The position numbers were made by a program, and so were the translations under genes. A model generated the notes under the pieces. That model worked only from the letters and a program-made list of their open reading frames with translations. It was not told where the DNA came from and did not search any database. This document shows, piece after piece, positions 1-9,248 of a stretch of DNA of 64,000 nt. This DNA comes from Sinomonas atrocyanea (GTDB lineage Bacteria; Actinomycetota; Actinomycetes; Actinomycetales; Micrococcaceae). Within the stretch, counting starts at the first letter, position 1; every line of letters begins with the position of its first letter. Location: NCBI RefSeq assembly GCF_001577305.1, contig NZ_CP014518.1, positions 744,001 to 808,000 on the forward strand. The letters run 5' to 3'.

Positions 1-1032
1 CCCGCGCTGGCAGCGCCCGGAGAGCTCCGGCTCACCGGGACGCAGAAGGTCGCGATCGTGCTCATGCAGATGAGCCCCGAGTCCGCCGCGAAGGTCATGG
101 CCCACTTCACCGAGGCGGAGGCGGAGGACATCGCGGCCGAGATCGTCCGGCTCAGCCGCGTGGCCCCGGCCGTCTCCGACGAGGTCATCGCCGAGTTCCA
201 CGAGATCGCGGTCTCGGGGCGGCGCATGGCGCGCGGGGGCCGGGACTTCGCCGTCGGCCTCCTCGAGTCCTCCTTCGGCCCCGACCGGGCGGCGGGGGTC
301 ATGGACCGGCTCGCCTCGACCATGGCCGGGAAGTCGTTCGAGTTCCTCGACACCGTGGACCCCGCGCAGCTGCTGACCCTCCTCGACGGCGAGCTGCCCG
401 AGACGATCGCCCTCGTGCTCGCCCACCTGCGCCCCGAGCAGGCCTCCCAGGTGGTCGCCGGGCTCGGCGCGGCGCAGGCCACGGACGTGGCGCATGCCCT
501 GGCCACGATGGGCTCGGCGACCCCGGAGGCCGTGAGCGTCGTGGCCGAGAGCCTGCGCGCCCGCACGGGCACGGCCCTCGCCCCGGGGCAGCGGCAGGCC
601 GAGGTCATGGGCGGCGTCCAGCCGCTCGTGGACATCATCAACCGCTCCGACGTGGCCACCGAGCGCACGGTCCTGGACGGGCTCGCCGAGCGGGACCCCG
701 AGCTGGCCGAGGAGGTCCGCTCGAAGATGCTCACCTTCGCGGACATCGTCAAGCTCGAGCGCAAGGACATCCAGCTCATCCTCCGCGGGGTCGACGCCGG
801 CCTGCTCGCCCGGGCCATGAAGGGCGCCACCCAGCCGGTGCTGGACGCCATCACGGGCAACGTCTCCGACCGCAACCGGGACATCCTCACCTCCGAGATC
901 GCTGCCCTCGGGCCGGTGCGGGCCTCCGAGGTGGAGGAAGCGCGCGCCGAGATCGTGCGCTCGATCCGCGAACTCGAGGCCACCGGGGCCATCACGATGC
1001 GCCGCGGCGAGGAGGACGACCTTGTCTACTGA
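1..1032 (+). CDS. fliG: Flagellar motor switch protein FliG (5' end outside window)
   Basis: FliG is the rotor protein that couples stator movement to flagellar rotation. The frame is open from base 1 (in-frame LTGTQKVAIVLMQM, the usual FliG N-terminal helix), so the start lies upstream of the window; 343 codons are visible. The C-terminal torque domain is clear at 731-1000, with KDIQLILRGVDAGLL followed by ARAMKGA, the helix that carries the charged residues facing the stator. The middle ETIALVLAHLRPEQA matches the family EHPQTIA-type segment. The gene overlaps fliH by 11 nt and heads the fliG-fliH-fliI-fliJ run; fliE and fliF are expected just upstream. Confidence 0.95.
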   Translation, partial: PALAAPGELRLTGTQKVAIVLMQMSPESAAKVMAHFTEAEAEDIAAEIVRLSRVAPAVSDEVIAEFHEIAVSGRRMARGGRDFAVGLLESSFGPDRAAGVMDRLASTMAGKSFEFLDTVDPAQLLTLLDGELPETIALVLAHLRPEQASQVVAGLGAAQATDVAHALATMGSATPEAVSVVAESLRARTGTALAPGQRQAEVMGGVQPLVDIINRSDVATERTVLDGLAERDPELAEEVRSKMLTFADIVKLERKDIQLILRGVDAGLLARAMKGATQPVLDAITGNVSDRNRDILTSEIAALGPVRASEVEEARAEIVRSIRELEATGAITMRRGEEDDLVY

Positions 1033-1687
1033 CACCGTGACCGACGCGCTGCTGCCCAGTGCGCATGTCCTCGGGGCGCCGGTGCGCCCCGTCGTCTTCC
1101 CGGACCTGGACCCCGCCGGAGAGTCCGAGGGCTACGCCCGCGGCCACGCGGCGGGGTACGCCGCCGGACTGCGCCGGGCCGCCGCCGAGGCCGCCGCGCG
1201 CCAGGAGCAGCGCCGGGCCGAGCACGCGGCCGCGCTCGCCGCCCTTCGCGCCCGGGCCGAGGCCGCCGTGGCCGTCCTCGCCGCGGCCGCCCGCGCCCTC
1301 GAGGCCCGCACCGCCCCCGTCCTCGCCGAGGCCGAGTCCCAGATCGCCGCCGCGGCGCTCGCGGTCGCGGAGGCTGCGATCGGCCGGGAACTGGGCGACG
1401 CCCCCGGCGGCGCCCGGGCCGCCCTCGCCCGCGCCCTGTCCGCACCGGACGCCGCCGCCGTCCTCGCCGTCCGCCTCCACCCGGCGGACCTCGCCCTCCT
1501 CGGCGAGGCCGCGGGCTCTGTCCCTGCCAGCGTGTCCCTCGAGCCGGACCCGTCCCTGGCCCGCGGGGATGCCGTGGCCGTCTACCCCGACGGCGAGCTC
1601 GACGCCCGGATCGGCACCGCCCTCGCCCGCGCCGCAGCGGCCCTCACGGGCTCCGACGACCTGGCGAGAGCTGAGGCCCGGCCATGA
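1022..1687 (+). CDS. fliH: Flagellar export ATPase regulator FliH
   Basis: FliH binds and restrains the export ATPase FliI at the base of the flagellar type III secretion system. The 221-residue protein is Ala/Glu/Arg-rich, with a long predicted coiled coil (about residues 40-110) and then a compact C-terminal domain, as in the FliH/SctL family. The TTG start is chosen because GGAGG lies 6 nt upstream inside the fliG 3' end; a GTG at 1037 is the alternative. Sequence conservation in this family is low, so the call rests mainly on its place between fliG and fliI and on composition. Confidence 0.85.
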   Translation: MSTDTVTDALLPSAHVLGAPVRPVVFPDLDPAGESEGYARGHAAGYAAGLRRAAAEAAARQEQRRAEHAAALAALRARAEAAVAVLAAAARALEARTAPVLAEAESQIAAAALAVAEAAIGRELGDAPGGARAALARALSAPDAAAVLAVRLHPADLALLGEAAGSVPASVSLEPDPSLARGDAVAVYPDGELDARIGTALARAAAALTGSDDLARAEARP

Positions 1688-3000
1688 GCCTCCTGCAGGG
1701 CCTCCCCGCCGCCGTCGCGGCCGCGGCCCCCGAGCGCGTCGGCACCGTGACCGCCGTCCGCGGCCTGGGACTTGAGGTCGCCGGGCTGGGCTGCGCGGTC
1801 GGGGACCTCGTCGAGATCACGGGCGACGCCGGCCTGGTCACCGGCGCGCAGGTGGTCGCCTCCGCGCGGGGCACCCTGACCTGCATGCCGCTCGGTCCCC
1901 TCAGCGGCCTCCGCGTGGGCCATCCCGTGCGCGCGCGCCGCGGCGGTTCCCTCGTCCCCACCGGCCCGGCGCTGCTGGGCCGCGTCCTCGACGGCCTCGG
2001 CCGCCCGATCGACGGGCGCGGCCCCCTCGCCGGCCCGCGGGTCGCTGACGAGGGCAGCGTCCCCTCCGCCCTCGAGCGGGCCCGGATCGACACGCCCCTG
2101 CAGACCGGGGTCCGCGCCCTGGACACGCTCGCCACGGTGGGCCGCGGCCAGCGCCTCGGCCTGTTCGCCGGGTCCGGCGTGGGCAAGTCCTCGCTCCTGT
2201 CCATGGTGGCCCGCGGCACCGAGGCCGAGGTCTCCGTGATCGCGCTCGTGGGGGAGCGCGGCCGCGAGGCGCGCGAGTTCCTCGAAGACGACCTCGGCCC
2301 CGAGGGCCTGGCGCGCTCGGTCGTGGTGGTCGCCACGAGTGACGAGCCGGCCCTCATGCGGCTGCGGGCGGCCTCGACGGCCACGCGCATCGCCGAGTCG
2401 TTCCGCGAGCAGGGGGCCCATGCCCTGCTCATGATGGACTCCCTCACCCGCGTGGCGATGGCCCAGCGCGAGATCGGCCTCTCCGCCGGCGAGCCGCCCG
2501 CCACGCGCGGCTACCCGCCGTCGGCCTTCGCCCTCCTCGCCCGCCTCCTCGAGCGGGCCGGGACCGCCCGCACCGGGTCGGTGACCGGCATCTACACGGT
2601 GCTCGTGGACGGCGACGACCACAACGAGCCCGTGGCTGACGCTGCCCGCTCGATCCTCGACGGGCACGTGGTGCTCGAGCGCAAGCTCGCCGTCATGGGC
2701 CACTTCCCGCCCATCGACGTCCTCGGCTCGGTCTCCCGCGTCGCGGCCAAGGTCAACCCGCCCGAGCGCACGGCCTGGGCCGCGGCCCTGCGCCGGGTGC
2801 TCGCGGCCCGCACCGCCGCCCAGGACCTCATCGACGTGGGCGCCTACCAGCGCGGCGGCAACCCCCTCGTCGACGCCGCCCTCGACCACGCAGGGGAGAT
2901 CGACGCGTTCCTGCGCCAGGGCCTCGACGAGCGCACCGCGTCCAAGGACGCGTGGGCCCGGCTCTCCCGACTCGCCACGACCCTCGGAGGTCCCCGATGA
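1684..3000 (+). CDS. fliI: Flagellum-specific ATPase FliI
   Basis: FliI is the F1-beta-like ATPase that energises substrate entry into the flagellar export gate. The 438-residue length is normal for the family. Walker A is GSGVGKSS at about residues 162-170, Walker B is LLMMDSLTRVA near residue 250, and VALVGERGREAREF is the conserved P-loop ATPase segment near 190. The start ATG overlaps the fliH stop by 4 nt and the stop overlaps fliJ by 4 nt, so the genes are probably translationally coupled. Confidence 0.97.
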   Translation: MSLLQGLPAAVAAAAPERVGTVTAVRGLGLEVAGLGCAVGDLVEITGDAGLVTGAQVVASARGTLTCMPLGPLSGLRVGHPVRARRGGSLVPTGPALLGRVLDGLGRPIDGRGPLAGPRVADEGSVPSALERARIDTPLQTGVRALDTLATVGRGQRLGLFAGSGVGKSSLLSMVARGTEAEVSVIALVGERGREAREFLEDDLGPEGLARSVVVVATSDEPALMRLRAASTATRIAESFREQGAHALLMMDSLTRVAMAQREIGLSAGEPPATRGYPPSAFALLARLLERAGTARTGSVTGIYTVLVDGDDHNEPVADAARSILDGHVVLERKLAVMGHFPPIDVLGSVSRVAAKVNPPERTAWAAALRRVLAARTAAQDLIDVGAYQRGGNPLVDAALDHAGEIDAFLRQGLDERTASKDAWARLSRLATTLGGPR

Positions 3001-3446
3001 CGGCACCCTTCCCCCTCGCCGGACTGCTCAGGCTGCGCCGGCTCGAGCAGGACCAGGCCGCCGGCCACCTCGGCGCCGCGAACTCCCGCCTGGCCGCTCT
3101 CGCCGCGCGCGAGGGCCGGGCCGTCGCGGAGGCCGAGCGCATCCCGTCCGACGCCGAGACCTCGGCCGCGCTGCTGGCCGTCGCCGCCGCCCGGGCCTCC
3201 TCGATGAGCATGCTCACCGAGCTGCGCGGCCTCGCCGCCACGGCCGAGGCCGAGCGTGCCGAGGCCGAGCGCGAGTTCGGCGCCGCGCGCGCCCGCACCG
3301 TGGGGCTGGAGAAGCTCGAGGCGCGCCACGCGGCCGCCGCCGCAGCCTCGGCGCTCGCCGCCGAGCAGGTGGTCCTCGACGAGCTCGGGTCCGCCGCCCG
3401 GCTCCGCGGCGCCCACGAGCCTGGACCCGGAGGCACGGACGCATGA
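2997..3446 (+). CDS. fliJ: Flagellar export chaperone FliJ
   Basis: FliJ is the small coiled-coil stalk subunit that works with FliI and the export gate. The 149-residue product starts MTAPFPLAGLLRLRRLEQDQ, the usual FliJ opening, and is helical and Ala/Glu/Arg-rich throughout. The ATG at 2997 is preferred over an upstream in-frame start at 2952 because it has GGAGG 6 nt before it and forms an ATGA overlap with the fliI stop. FliJ proteins are weakly conserved, so position directly after fliI is a large part of the evidence. Confidence 0.85.
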   Translation: MTAPFPLAGLLRLRRLEQDQAAGHLGAANSRLAALAAREGRAVAEAERIPSDAETSAALLAVAAARASSMSMLTELRGLAATAEAERAEAEREFGAARARTVGLEKLEARHAAAAAASALAAEQVVLDELGSAARLRGAHEPGPGGTDA

Positions 3447-4576
3447 GCATCACCGAGGCCATGGGCCGGGTGGCCCAGATCCAGACCACCATCGCGGGAT
3501 TCGACCCGACGGGGGCCGCACGGACGGCGTCGTCCGCCCCCTCGAGCGCCCAGGGTGGCGCCAGCGCGGCGGCCACGCCCCAGACCGGCGCGGCCTTCGC
3601 CCAGACCCTCGCCGGCTTCCTCGCCCCCGCCTCCTCGGACACTGCCCCGATCTCCGCCGCTGACGCAGGCGGCCCCCTCGCCGCCGCCGGGAGCGCCGGC
3701 GGCGTCACGGGGGACCAGGTCGCGGCCGCGGCGCAGAGGTACGTGGGCGTGCCGTACGTGTGGGGCGGCACGGACCCGGCCCGGGGCATGGACTGCTCCG
3801 GATTCGTCCAGCGCGTCTACCAGGACCTCGGCATCTCCCTGCCGCGTGTGGTGCACGACCAGATGACCCAGGGCACGCCCGTCGCCTCCCTCGCCGACGC
3901 CAGGCCGGGCGACCTCCTCATCGACTTCGGCGGCGAGCACGTGGCCATCTACCTCGGCAACGGCAAGGCCATCGACGCGCCCGAGCCGGGCAAGACCATC
4001 CAGGTCCGCGACGCGTGGGAGAAGTACACGGGCCTCACGGCCATCCGGCGGATCGTCCCGGACAGCGGCGCCGCGGGCGCGGCCGGTCCGGCCGGCGTGG
4101 CTGGAGGATCCGCGCCTTCGGGCGTGGCCGGCCTCGACGCGTCCCAGCTCGGCTACGCCCGCACGATCGTGGGCGAGGTCCGGGCCCGGGGCCTGCCTCC
4201 CCAGGCCGCCGTCAACGCGATCTCCACCGCCCTGCAGGAGTCCTCGCTCAGGATGTACTGGAACCCCAAGGTCGCCGGGTCGCAGGCGCTCGCCCCCGAC
4301 CCCTCCGCCGTGGGCGCCGACGGCTACTCCGTGGGCCTGTTCCAGCAGCAGGTCAACGGCGCGCAGTTCTCGTGGGGCAGCGTCGCGGACGCCATGGACC
4401 CGCGGGCCTCGACCCGGATGTTCCTGGACCGCCTCACCGCGATTCCCGGGTGGCAGGGCATGTCCGTCACCGCCGCGGACCAGGCGGTGCAGCGCTCCGC
4501 CTACCCCGAGGCCTACGCCAGGTGGGAACCCGCGGCCCGCGCGGTCGTCGCCGCGCTGTATCCCGGAGCCGCCTGA
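3443..4576 (+). CDS. NlpC/P60 peptidoglycan hydrolase in the flagellar operon, with a lysozyme-like C-terminal domain
   Basis: The 377-residue protein probably cuts peptidoglycan to let the rod and hook pass, a role filled by FlgJ in proteobacteria. Residues about 90-200 form an NlpC/P60 cysteine peptidase: VPYVWGGTDP, then MDCSGFVQRVY with the nucleophile Cys near 117, then GEHVAIYLGNG with the catalytic His near 166. Residues about 227-375 form a second domain containing ALQESSLRM and SVGLFQQQ, typical of actinobacterial lysozyme/transglycosylase-like domains. No classical signal peptide is visible, so export through the flagellar apparatus is a reasonable inference. It overlaps fliJ and fliK at both ends (ATGA/TGATG). 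Confidence 0.88.
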   Translation: MSITEAMGRVAQIQTTIAGFDPTGAARTASSAPSSAQGGASAAATPQTGAAFAQTLAGFLAPASSDTAPISAADAGGPLAAAGSAGGVTGDQVAAAAQRYVGVPYVWGGTDPARGMDCSGFVQRVYQDLGISLPRVVHDQMTQGTPVASLADARPGDLLIDFGGEHVAIYLGNGKAIDAPEPGKTIQVRDAWEKYTGLTAIRRIVPDSGAAGAAGPAGVAGGSAPSGVAGLDASQLGYARTIVGEVRARGLPPQAAVNAISTALQESSLRMYWNPKVAGSQALAPDPSAVGADGYSVGLFQQQVNGAQFSWGSVADAMDPRASTRMFLDRLTAIPGWQGMSVTAADQAVQRSAYPEAYARWEPAARAVVAALYPGAA

Positions 4577-6144
4577 TGGCCCCGCTCATGTCCGGGACAT
4601 CCGCCGTCCCCATGGCCGCGGCGTCCGTGCGGCCGCCGCAGCGGCCCGGGACGGCCTCCGACGGAGGGCCGGGGCAGTTCGCCGCAGCGCTCGCCGACGT
4701 CCAGAGGCCGCCGGCCGCGCACACTCCGGCCCCGCACTCTCCGGGCCCGCACTCTCAGGTCCGGCCGGCCGGCCCGCGGCGCTCCTCCGGGGAGCCGGGC
4801 ACCGAGGCGGCCGCCGGCGGCGCTGACCCGGCCGCGCTGGCCGGGCTGGCCGGGCTCGTCCCGGCACAGGTCACGGCGTCCCCCTCGGGAGCTCCACGCA
4901 CGACGCCGGCGCTCGCCGCCGCGGCGGCCTCGCCCGCCGCCGGGGTGCTGGGCGCTGGGGTGCTGGCCACTGGGGTGCCAGGCGCAGGCGCGCCCGGTAG
5001 CGGCGGTCCCGGCGCCTCCGGAACCGCGCTCGTCGCGGCGGGGCTCGCGGCGCCAGCGGTGCCAGGCGAAGCGGGGCCCGGACAGTCTTCCGGAGTGCCG
5101 GCGATGGGGGCCGACACTCCGGGACCATTCACCGCAGGCGCCCTCGGCGCCGCCGGGGTCGCCGGGGTCGCCGGGACGACGCCGGCGGGAGCCGGCTGGA
5201 CAGGGGGTGCCGACGGGCAGACGCTCCCTGCCTCGGCTCTGACGCCCGGCTCCGGGAGCCCCGCCGTCAGGGCGCCTGGTTCGGCCCTGCCTGGTGCGCC
5301 TGCATCGAGTTCGACGGTCTCCGATGCGGCGGTGTCCGGTTCGGGCGCGTCCGGTCCGGCTGTGTCCGGTTCGGCGGTGTCGGGTCCGGCGGTGTCGGGC
5401 TCGGCCATCGGGGAGTCCGCCTTGGCCGGTTCGACCCCCGGTCTGCCTCTGGCCGTTCCTGCTCTGGCCGGTCCTGCTCTGGCCGGTCCTGCTCCGGCCG
5501 GTCCAGCTCTGGCGGGTCGTGCCGCGGGCGACCCCGCGGCGTCGTCCGTCGTGGCCGCCGCCGGGCTCCCCGCAGCGGTGCCCCTCCCGGCCGCCGCCGG
5601 GCTCCCCGCAGCGGTGCCCCTCCCGGCGGCGAGGCCCGACGTGGTGCTGCCCGCCGCCGTCGTGCCTCCGCCGGCAGCGCCGCCGCAGGGGTTCGCGGAC
5701 CAGCTCTCCAGACCCGTGGCAACGCTCGCGCAGGCCGGCCCGGGCGAGCACCTCATGACCGTGAAGGTGACCCCGGAGAACCTCGGCCCGGTCACCGTGC
5801 AGGCGCGCATCGGCGCCGACGGGGTGCGGATCGAGCTGTTCGCCCCGACCGACGCCGGCCGCGCCGCGGTCCACTCCGTGCTCGCCGACCTGCGCCGCGA
5901 TCTCGCCGGCACCGGGCTCGGCGCAAGCCTCGACCTCTCCCAGCGCGGCGCCCCGCAGCAGCCGGGCGGGCAGGGACAGGGCCAGCCCGGCAACCAGCCA
6001 GGCAGCCAGCCAGGAGGCCACGGCTCCGGGCGGGGGAGCGGCGGCACCCTCCGAGACCCGGGCGGGCCGCCGGGCCTCGCGGCGTCGCCCACCGCATCGT
6101 CCACCACAGTGCCCACGGCCGCCGGCCTGGACATCCTCGTCTGA
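4576..6144 (+). CDS. fliK: Flagellar hook-length control protein FliK
   Basis: FliK is the secreted molecular ruler that stops hook growth and switches export specificity. Of 522 residues, the first ~370 are low-complexity Ala/Gly/Pro/Ser sequence, while residues about 384-460 form the Flg_hook domain (EHLMTVKVTPENLGPVTVQA, then GVRIELFAPTDAGRAAVHSV). The start ATG overlaps the previous stop by one base. At the DNA level 5310-5420 is built from short TCCGGTTCGGC-type repeats, and 5560-5640 contains a duplicated GLPAAVPLPAA segment, so ruler length may vary between strains. A long antisense frame here is a G+C artefact. Confidence 0.9.
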   Translation: MAPLMSGTSAVPMAAASVRPPQRPGTASDGGPGQFAAALADVQRPPAAHTPAPHSPGPHSQVRPAGPRRSSGEPGTEAAAGGADPAALAGLAGLVPAQVTASPSGAPRTTPALAAAAASPAAGVLGAGVLATGVPGAGAPGSGGPGASGTALVAAGLAAPAVPGEAGPGQSSGVPAMGADTPGPFTAGALGAAGVAGVAGTTPAGAGWTGGADGQTLPASALTPGSGSPAVRAPGSALPGAPASSSTVSDAAVSGSGASGPAVSGSAVSGPAVSGSAIGESALAGSTPGLPLAVPALAGPALAGPAPAGPALAGRAAGDPAASSVVAAAGLPAAVPLPAAAGLPAAVPLPAARPDVVLPAAVVPPPAAPPQGFADQLSRPVATLAQAGPGEHLMTVKVTPENLGPVTVQARIGADGVRIELFAPTDAGRAAVHSVLADLRRDLAGTGLGASLDLSQRGAPQQPGGQGQGQPGNQPGSQPGGHGSGRGSGGTLRDPGGPPGLAASPTASSTTVPTAAGLDILV

Positions 6145-6157
6145 GAGAAAGGCACGC

Positions 6158-6595
6158 ATGAGCACCAGCCCCATCGGCTCCGTCGGAAGCCCCATCGGCA
6201 CCGTCGGGAGCACGAGCCTCACCTCCTCGGCGGCCGTCCGGGCACCGAAGCAGACCATGGACTCGACCGTCTTCATGGACCTGCTCGTCACCCAGCTGAA
6301 GAACCAGGACCCGAGCTCGCCCATGGACACCAACGCGATGATCAACCAGACCACGCAGCTGTCCATGATGGAGAAGCTCACCCAGCTCGCCACGGACAGC
6401 GCCCAGGGCCTGAGCATGCAGCAGCGCGCCGCCGCGGCAGCCCTCATCGGCAAGGCCGTGACCTACCTCGCCGCGGACGGCACCTCCGCCGTCGGCACCC
6501 CCAGCAGCGTCTCCTACACCGGCTCCGCGCCCACGGTCACGATCGGCGGCGCCTCGGTCCCGCTCGATGCGATCACCGGCATCGCCACCGCCTGA
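6158..6595 (+). CDS. flgD: Flagellar hook assembly protein FlgD
   Basis: FlgD is the hook cap that promotes polymerisation of FlgE. The 145-residue protein carries the conserved N-terminal FlgD motif (FMDLLVTQLKNQDPSSPMD, then NQTTQLSMMEKL) at about residues 38-75. It is shorter than enteric FlgD (about 230) and lacks most of the C-terminal Tudor/FnIII region, which is common in Gram-positive bacteria. GAGAAAGG sits about 7 nt before the ATG. It follows fliK by 13 nt and precedes flgE by 63 nt. Confidence 0.92.
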   Translation: MSTSPIGSVGSPIGTVGSTSLTSSAAVRAPKQTMDSTVFMDLLVTQLKNQDPSSPMDTNAMINQTTQLSMMEKLTQLATDSAQGLSMQQRAAAAALIGKAVTYLAADGTSAVGTPSSVSYTGSAPTVTIGGASVPLDAITGIATA

Positions 6596-6658
6596 CCTCA
6601 TATCGCTTCCCGCCCGCCCTCCCCTCACCACCCGACCGCCCGACGAAAGGCAGCCACC

Positions 6659-7834
6659 ATGCTCCGCTCGCTCTACTCCGGCATCTCGGGCCTGCGCGCC
6701 CACCAGACCATGCTGGATGTCACCGGCAACAACATCGCCAACGTCAACACCACCGGCTTCAAGGGCTCCTCGACCCAGTTCGAGGACACGCTCTCCCAGC
6801 TCACCCAGGGCGCGAGCGGCCCGCAGCCGGCCACCGGCGGCACCAACCCCGCCCAGATCGGGCTCGGCGTGAAGGTCGCGGCCGTCACCACGAACTTCAC
6901 CCAGGGCTCGGCCCAGACCACCGGCAAGGCCACGGACATGATGATCTCCGGGGACGGGTTCTTCATCACGAGCCGCGGCGGCCAGCAGCTCTACACCCGC
7001 GCGGGCTCGTTCGGCTTCGACGCCGGCGGCCGGCTCGTGGGGCCCGACGGCGGCATCCTCCAGGGCTGGACCGCGGACGCCGCGGGGGTGGTCAACACCG
7101 GCTCGCCCATCGGCGACGTCGCGCTCTCGCCGACCGCCACGATCCCCGCGGTCGCCACGAGCCAGGTCGGGGTGGACGGCAACCTGCCCTCCGACGCCGC
7201 GGCAGGCACCTCCCTCGAACGGGACATCAAGGTCTTCGACGCGACCGGCACCGCCCGGAACCTCGCGCTCACCTTCACCAAGACGGCCGGCGGGTGGAAC
7301 GTCGCCGCGGCCGACGCCGACGGGGCCACCGGGGCGGGCTCCCTCGCCTTCACGGGCGGCAGGCAGACGGCGGGAGGGACGCTCGCCGTCGGCGGCATCA
7401 CGGTGGACCTCGGGGCGGTGACCGGCTATGCGGGGATGACCACCGTGGCCGCCACGAGCCAGAACGGCTCCTCCGCCGGCACGCTCGAGGCGTTCACCCT
7501 CGGCTCGGACGGCTCCCTCATCGGCTCCTTCAGCAACGGCCTGAAGCAGACCGTCGGCCGGATCGCCCTGGCGAAGTTCACCAACCCCTCCGGGCTCGAG
7601 AAGGCCGGAGACTCCGCCTACACGGTCACCGCGAACTCGGGCACCGCCCAGATCGGCCAGGCCGGCGACCCGGGCTTCGGCACCCTGGCCGGGGGAGCGC
7701 TCGAGATGAGCAACGTGGACCTGTCCCAGGAGTTCACCAACCTCATCGTGGCCCAGCGCGGCTTCCAGGCCAACGCGCGCATCATCACCACCTCTGACCA
7801 GGTGCTCCAGGAGCTCGTGGACCTCAAGCGCTAA
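6659..7834 (+). CDS. flgE: Flagellar hook protein FlgE
   Basis: FlgE polymerises into the flagellar hook. The 391-residue product has the N-terminal rod/hook signature (LRSLYSGISGLRAHQTMLDV, then TGNNIANVNTTGFK) and the C-terminal match (EMSNVDLSQEFTNLIVAQRG, then FQANARIITTSDQVLQEL), the two helices that pack together in axial proteins. GACGAAAGG lies 9 nt before the ATG. Only 21 nt separate its stop from the end of the oppositely oriented decarboxylase gene and no terminator hairpin is visible there, so transcripts may run into antisense of that gene. Confidence 0.96.
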   Translation: MLRSLYSGISGLRAHQTMLDVTGNNIANVNTTGFKGSSTQFEDTLSQLTQGASGPQPATGGTNPAQIGLGVKVAAVTTNFTQGSAQTTGKATDMMISGDGFFITSRGGQQLYTRAGSFGFDAGGRLVGPDGGILQGWTADAAGVVNTGSPIGDVALSPTATIPAVATSQVGVDGNLPSDAAAGTSLERDIKVFDATGTARNLALTFTKTAGGWNVAAADADGATGAGSLAFTGGRQTAGGTLAVGGITVDLGAVTGYAGMTTVAATSQNGSSAGTLEAFTLGSDGSLIGSFSNGLKQTVGRIALAKFTNPSGLEKAGDSAYTVTANSGTAQIGQAGDPGFGTLAGGALEMSNVDLSQEFTNLIVAQRGFQANARIITTSDQVLQELVDLKR

Positions 7835-7855
7835 GAAGGACGCGAACCGGAGACG

Positions 7856-9091
7856 TCAGCGGGCAGCAGTGGCCACGTGGGAGCGGACGTGGACGGGTGC
7901 GGCGGCGGTCTGCGGGATGGCCTGCAGGGCGAAGGACTCCACGGCGCCGGGCCGGAAGAGAAGGCACTGGGTGGAGCCGCCGAACTGGAAGTATCCGAGC
8001 TCCTCGCCCTTCTCGAGGTGGTGTCCGGGGACCACCTGCTCGCCGATGACGCAGGAGGAGACCTCGATCATCCCGACGGGCACCACGGCGACGAGCCCGA
8101 TCGTTGGGTTGTCTGCCTCGATGAGGATGATGGCGCGGCTGGCGACGTGGGCGAGGTAGCCCTGGGAGTTGGTCGGTTCCACCGCGTCCGCGCCTTCGGA
8201 GTCGGCCTCGGAGAAGTACGTGCCGGGCCGGACGTAGGCGCGGACCACGGTGCCCGCGACCGGGCTGTGCCAGCGGTGGTAGTTCGTGGCGCTGAGGAAC
8301 GCCTGGTGGACGGTCCCGCCGACGAACTCGTCGACGGCCGGGTCGTTCGCGAGCAGGTCCTCGAGCGAGTAGGGCTGGCTCTTGACCCAGAACTCGTCCC
8401 GGCGCTGCACCCCGGTGCTGAGTTTGTACGGCGTGGATTCGCAGGCGCTGACGATCACCCGGTCGTCGTCGGGGCGGTCCACCGGCCGCTGCCCGTCGGC
8501 GAAGCGGCGGGTGAAGAAGTCGTTCCAGGACGTGAATCCCCAGTGCGGGTCGTCGGGGTCATGGGCGAACTGGCTCATGCCCACGACCCGCTGGGCCGTG
8601 TCGCTCTTCCAGCCCGTGTCCGAGTCGTTGAGCACGTACAAGGACTCCTCGCTGTCCAGGAAGGCGCACCAGGCGTTGAGGATGTCCTTGAGGCTCTCAT
8701 TCACCCGCGGGTCGCGGTAGAATGCGAAGCCGGCGGGCGTGCCCATGGTCCAGTCGAGGATGCCGGCCATCGGGGTCGTGACCATCGACCCGTCGCTGAA
8801 CTCCGGTGCCATGGTCAGGACGGCGTTGACCAGGGACAGCATCTGCTCGAAGCTGTGCAGGTGCCGCTGCTGGTACGGCTTCGCGGAGGGCACCTGCTCG
8901 ATCATCTGCGTCGCGTACATGCGCAGGATCGGGTCCGACGTCACGAGCCGGTGGAACCGCTGAACGGCCGGATGCCACTGGGTCTCCGCCTCGGAGCCGG
9001 CCGTGCGCTCGGCATGCCCCTGAAGCCATGCCTCGAGGTCCTCCTGCCCCGGAAGCCATCCGCCTTGCTGCTTGTGGTCCTGTTCCGCCAT
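7856..9091 (-). CDS. PsiD/phosphatidylserine-decarboxylase-like pyruvoyl enzyme
   Basis: The 411-residue protein belongs to the phosphatidylserine decarboxylase superfamily, in which a self-cleaved Ser becomes a pyruvoyl cofactor. The cleavage motif is GGST at residues 371-374 (LGST in classical Psd), with Ser 373 as the expected pyruvoyl precursor. ATNYHRWHSPVAGTV and the preceding segment form the catalytic core. The N-terminal ~170 residues resemble the PSD-associated domain found in fungal-type aromatic amino acid decarboxylases such as PsiD, so the substrate may be an amino acid rather than a phospholipid. No membrane anchor is visible. It is opposed to and interrupts the flagellar operon between flgE and flbD. 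Confidence 0.82.
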   Translation of the reverse strand: MAEQDHKQQGGWLPGQEDLEAWLQGHAERTAGSEAETQWHPAVQRFHRLVTSDPILRMYATQMIEQVPSAKPYQQRHLHSFEQMLSLVNAVLTMAPEFSDGSMVTTPMAGILDWTMGTPAGFAFYRDPRVNESLKDILNAWCAFLDSEESLYVLNDSDTGWKSDTAQRVVGMSQFAHDPDDPHWGFTSWNDFFTRRFADGQRPVDRPDDDRVIVSACESTPYKLSTGVQRRDEFWVKSQPYSLEDLLANDPAVDEFVGGTVHQAFLSATNYHRWHSPVAGTVVRAYVRPGTYFSEADSEGADAVEPTNSQGYLAHVASRAIILIEADNPTIGLVAVVPVGMIEVSSCVIGEQVVPGHHLEKGEELGYFQFGGSTQCLLFRPGAVESFALQAIPQTAAAPVHVRSHVATAAR

Positions 9092-9248
9092 GGTCCTCGT
9101 TCATTCCTAAGGGACTGCATCTGCGCGCGGTCCGATGAGTGCTGGACGCGCGGACGCGCGCCGGGTCTGCGAGCACCCGTGTGCTCCACCGGAGAGGGAT
9201 TACCCGACGGTTGCGTCCCTGAACCGTGGCGGGATGTCTGTTCCTCGG

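Noticed and set aside
4755..6155. 466-codon open frame antisense to fliK
   Set aside because: Low-complexity translation that mirrors fliK; no ribosome site and no domain. High G+C keeps antisense frames open.
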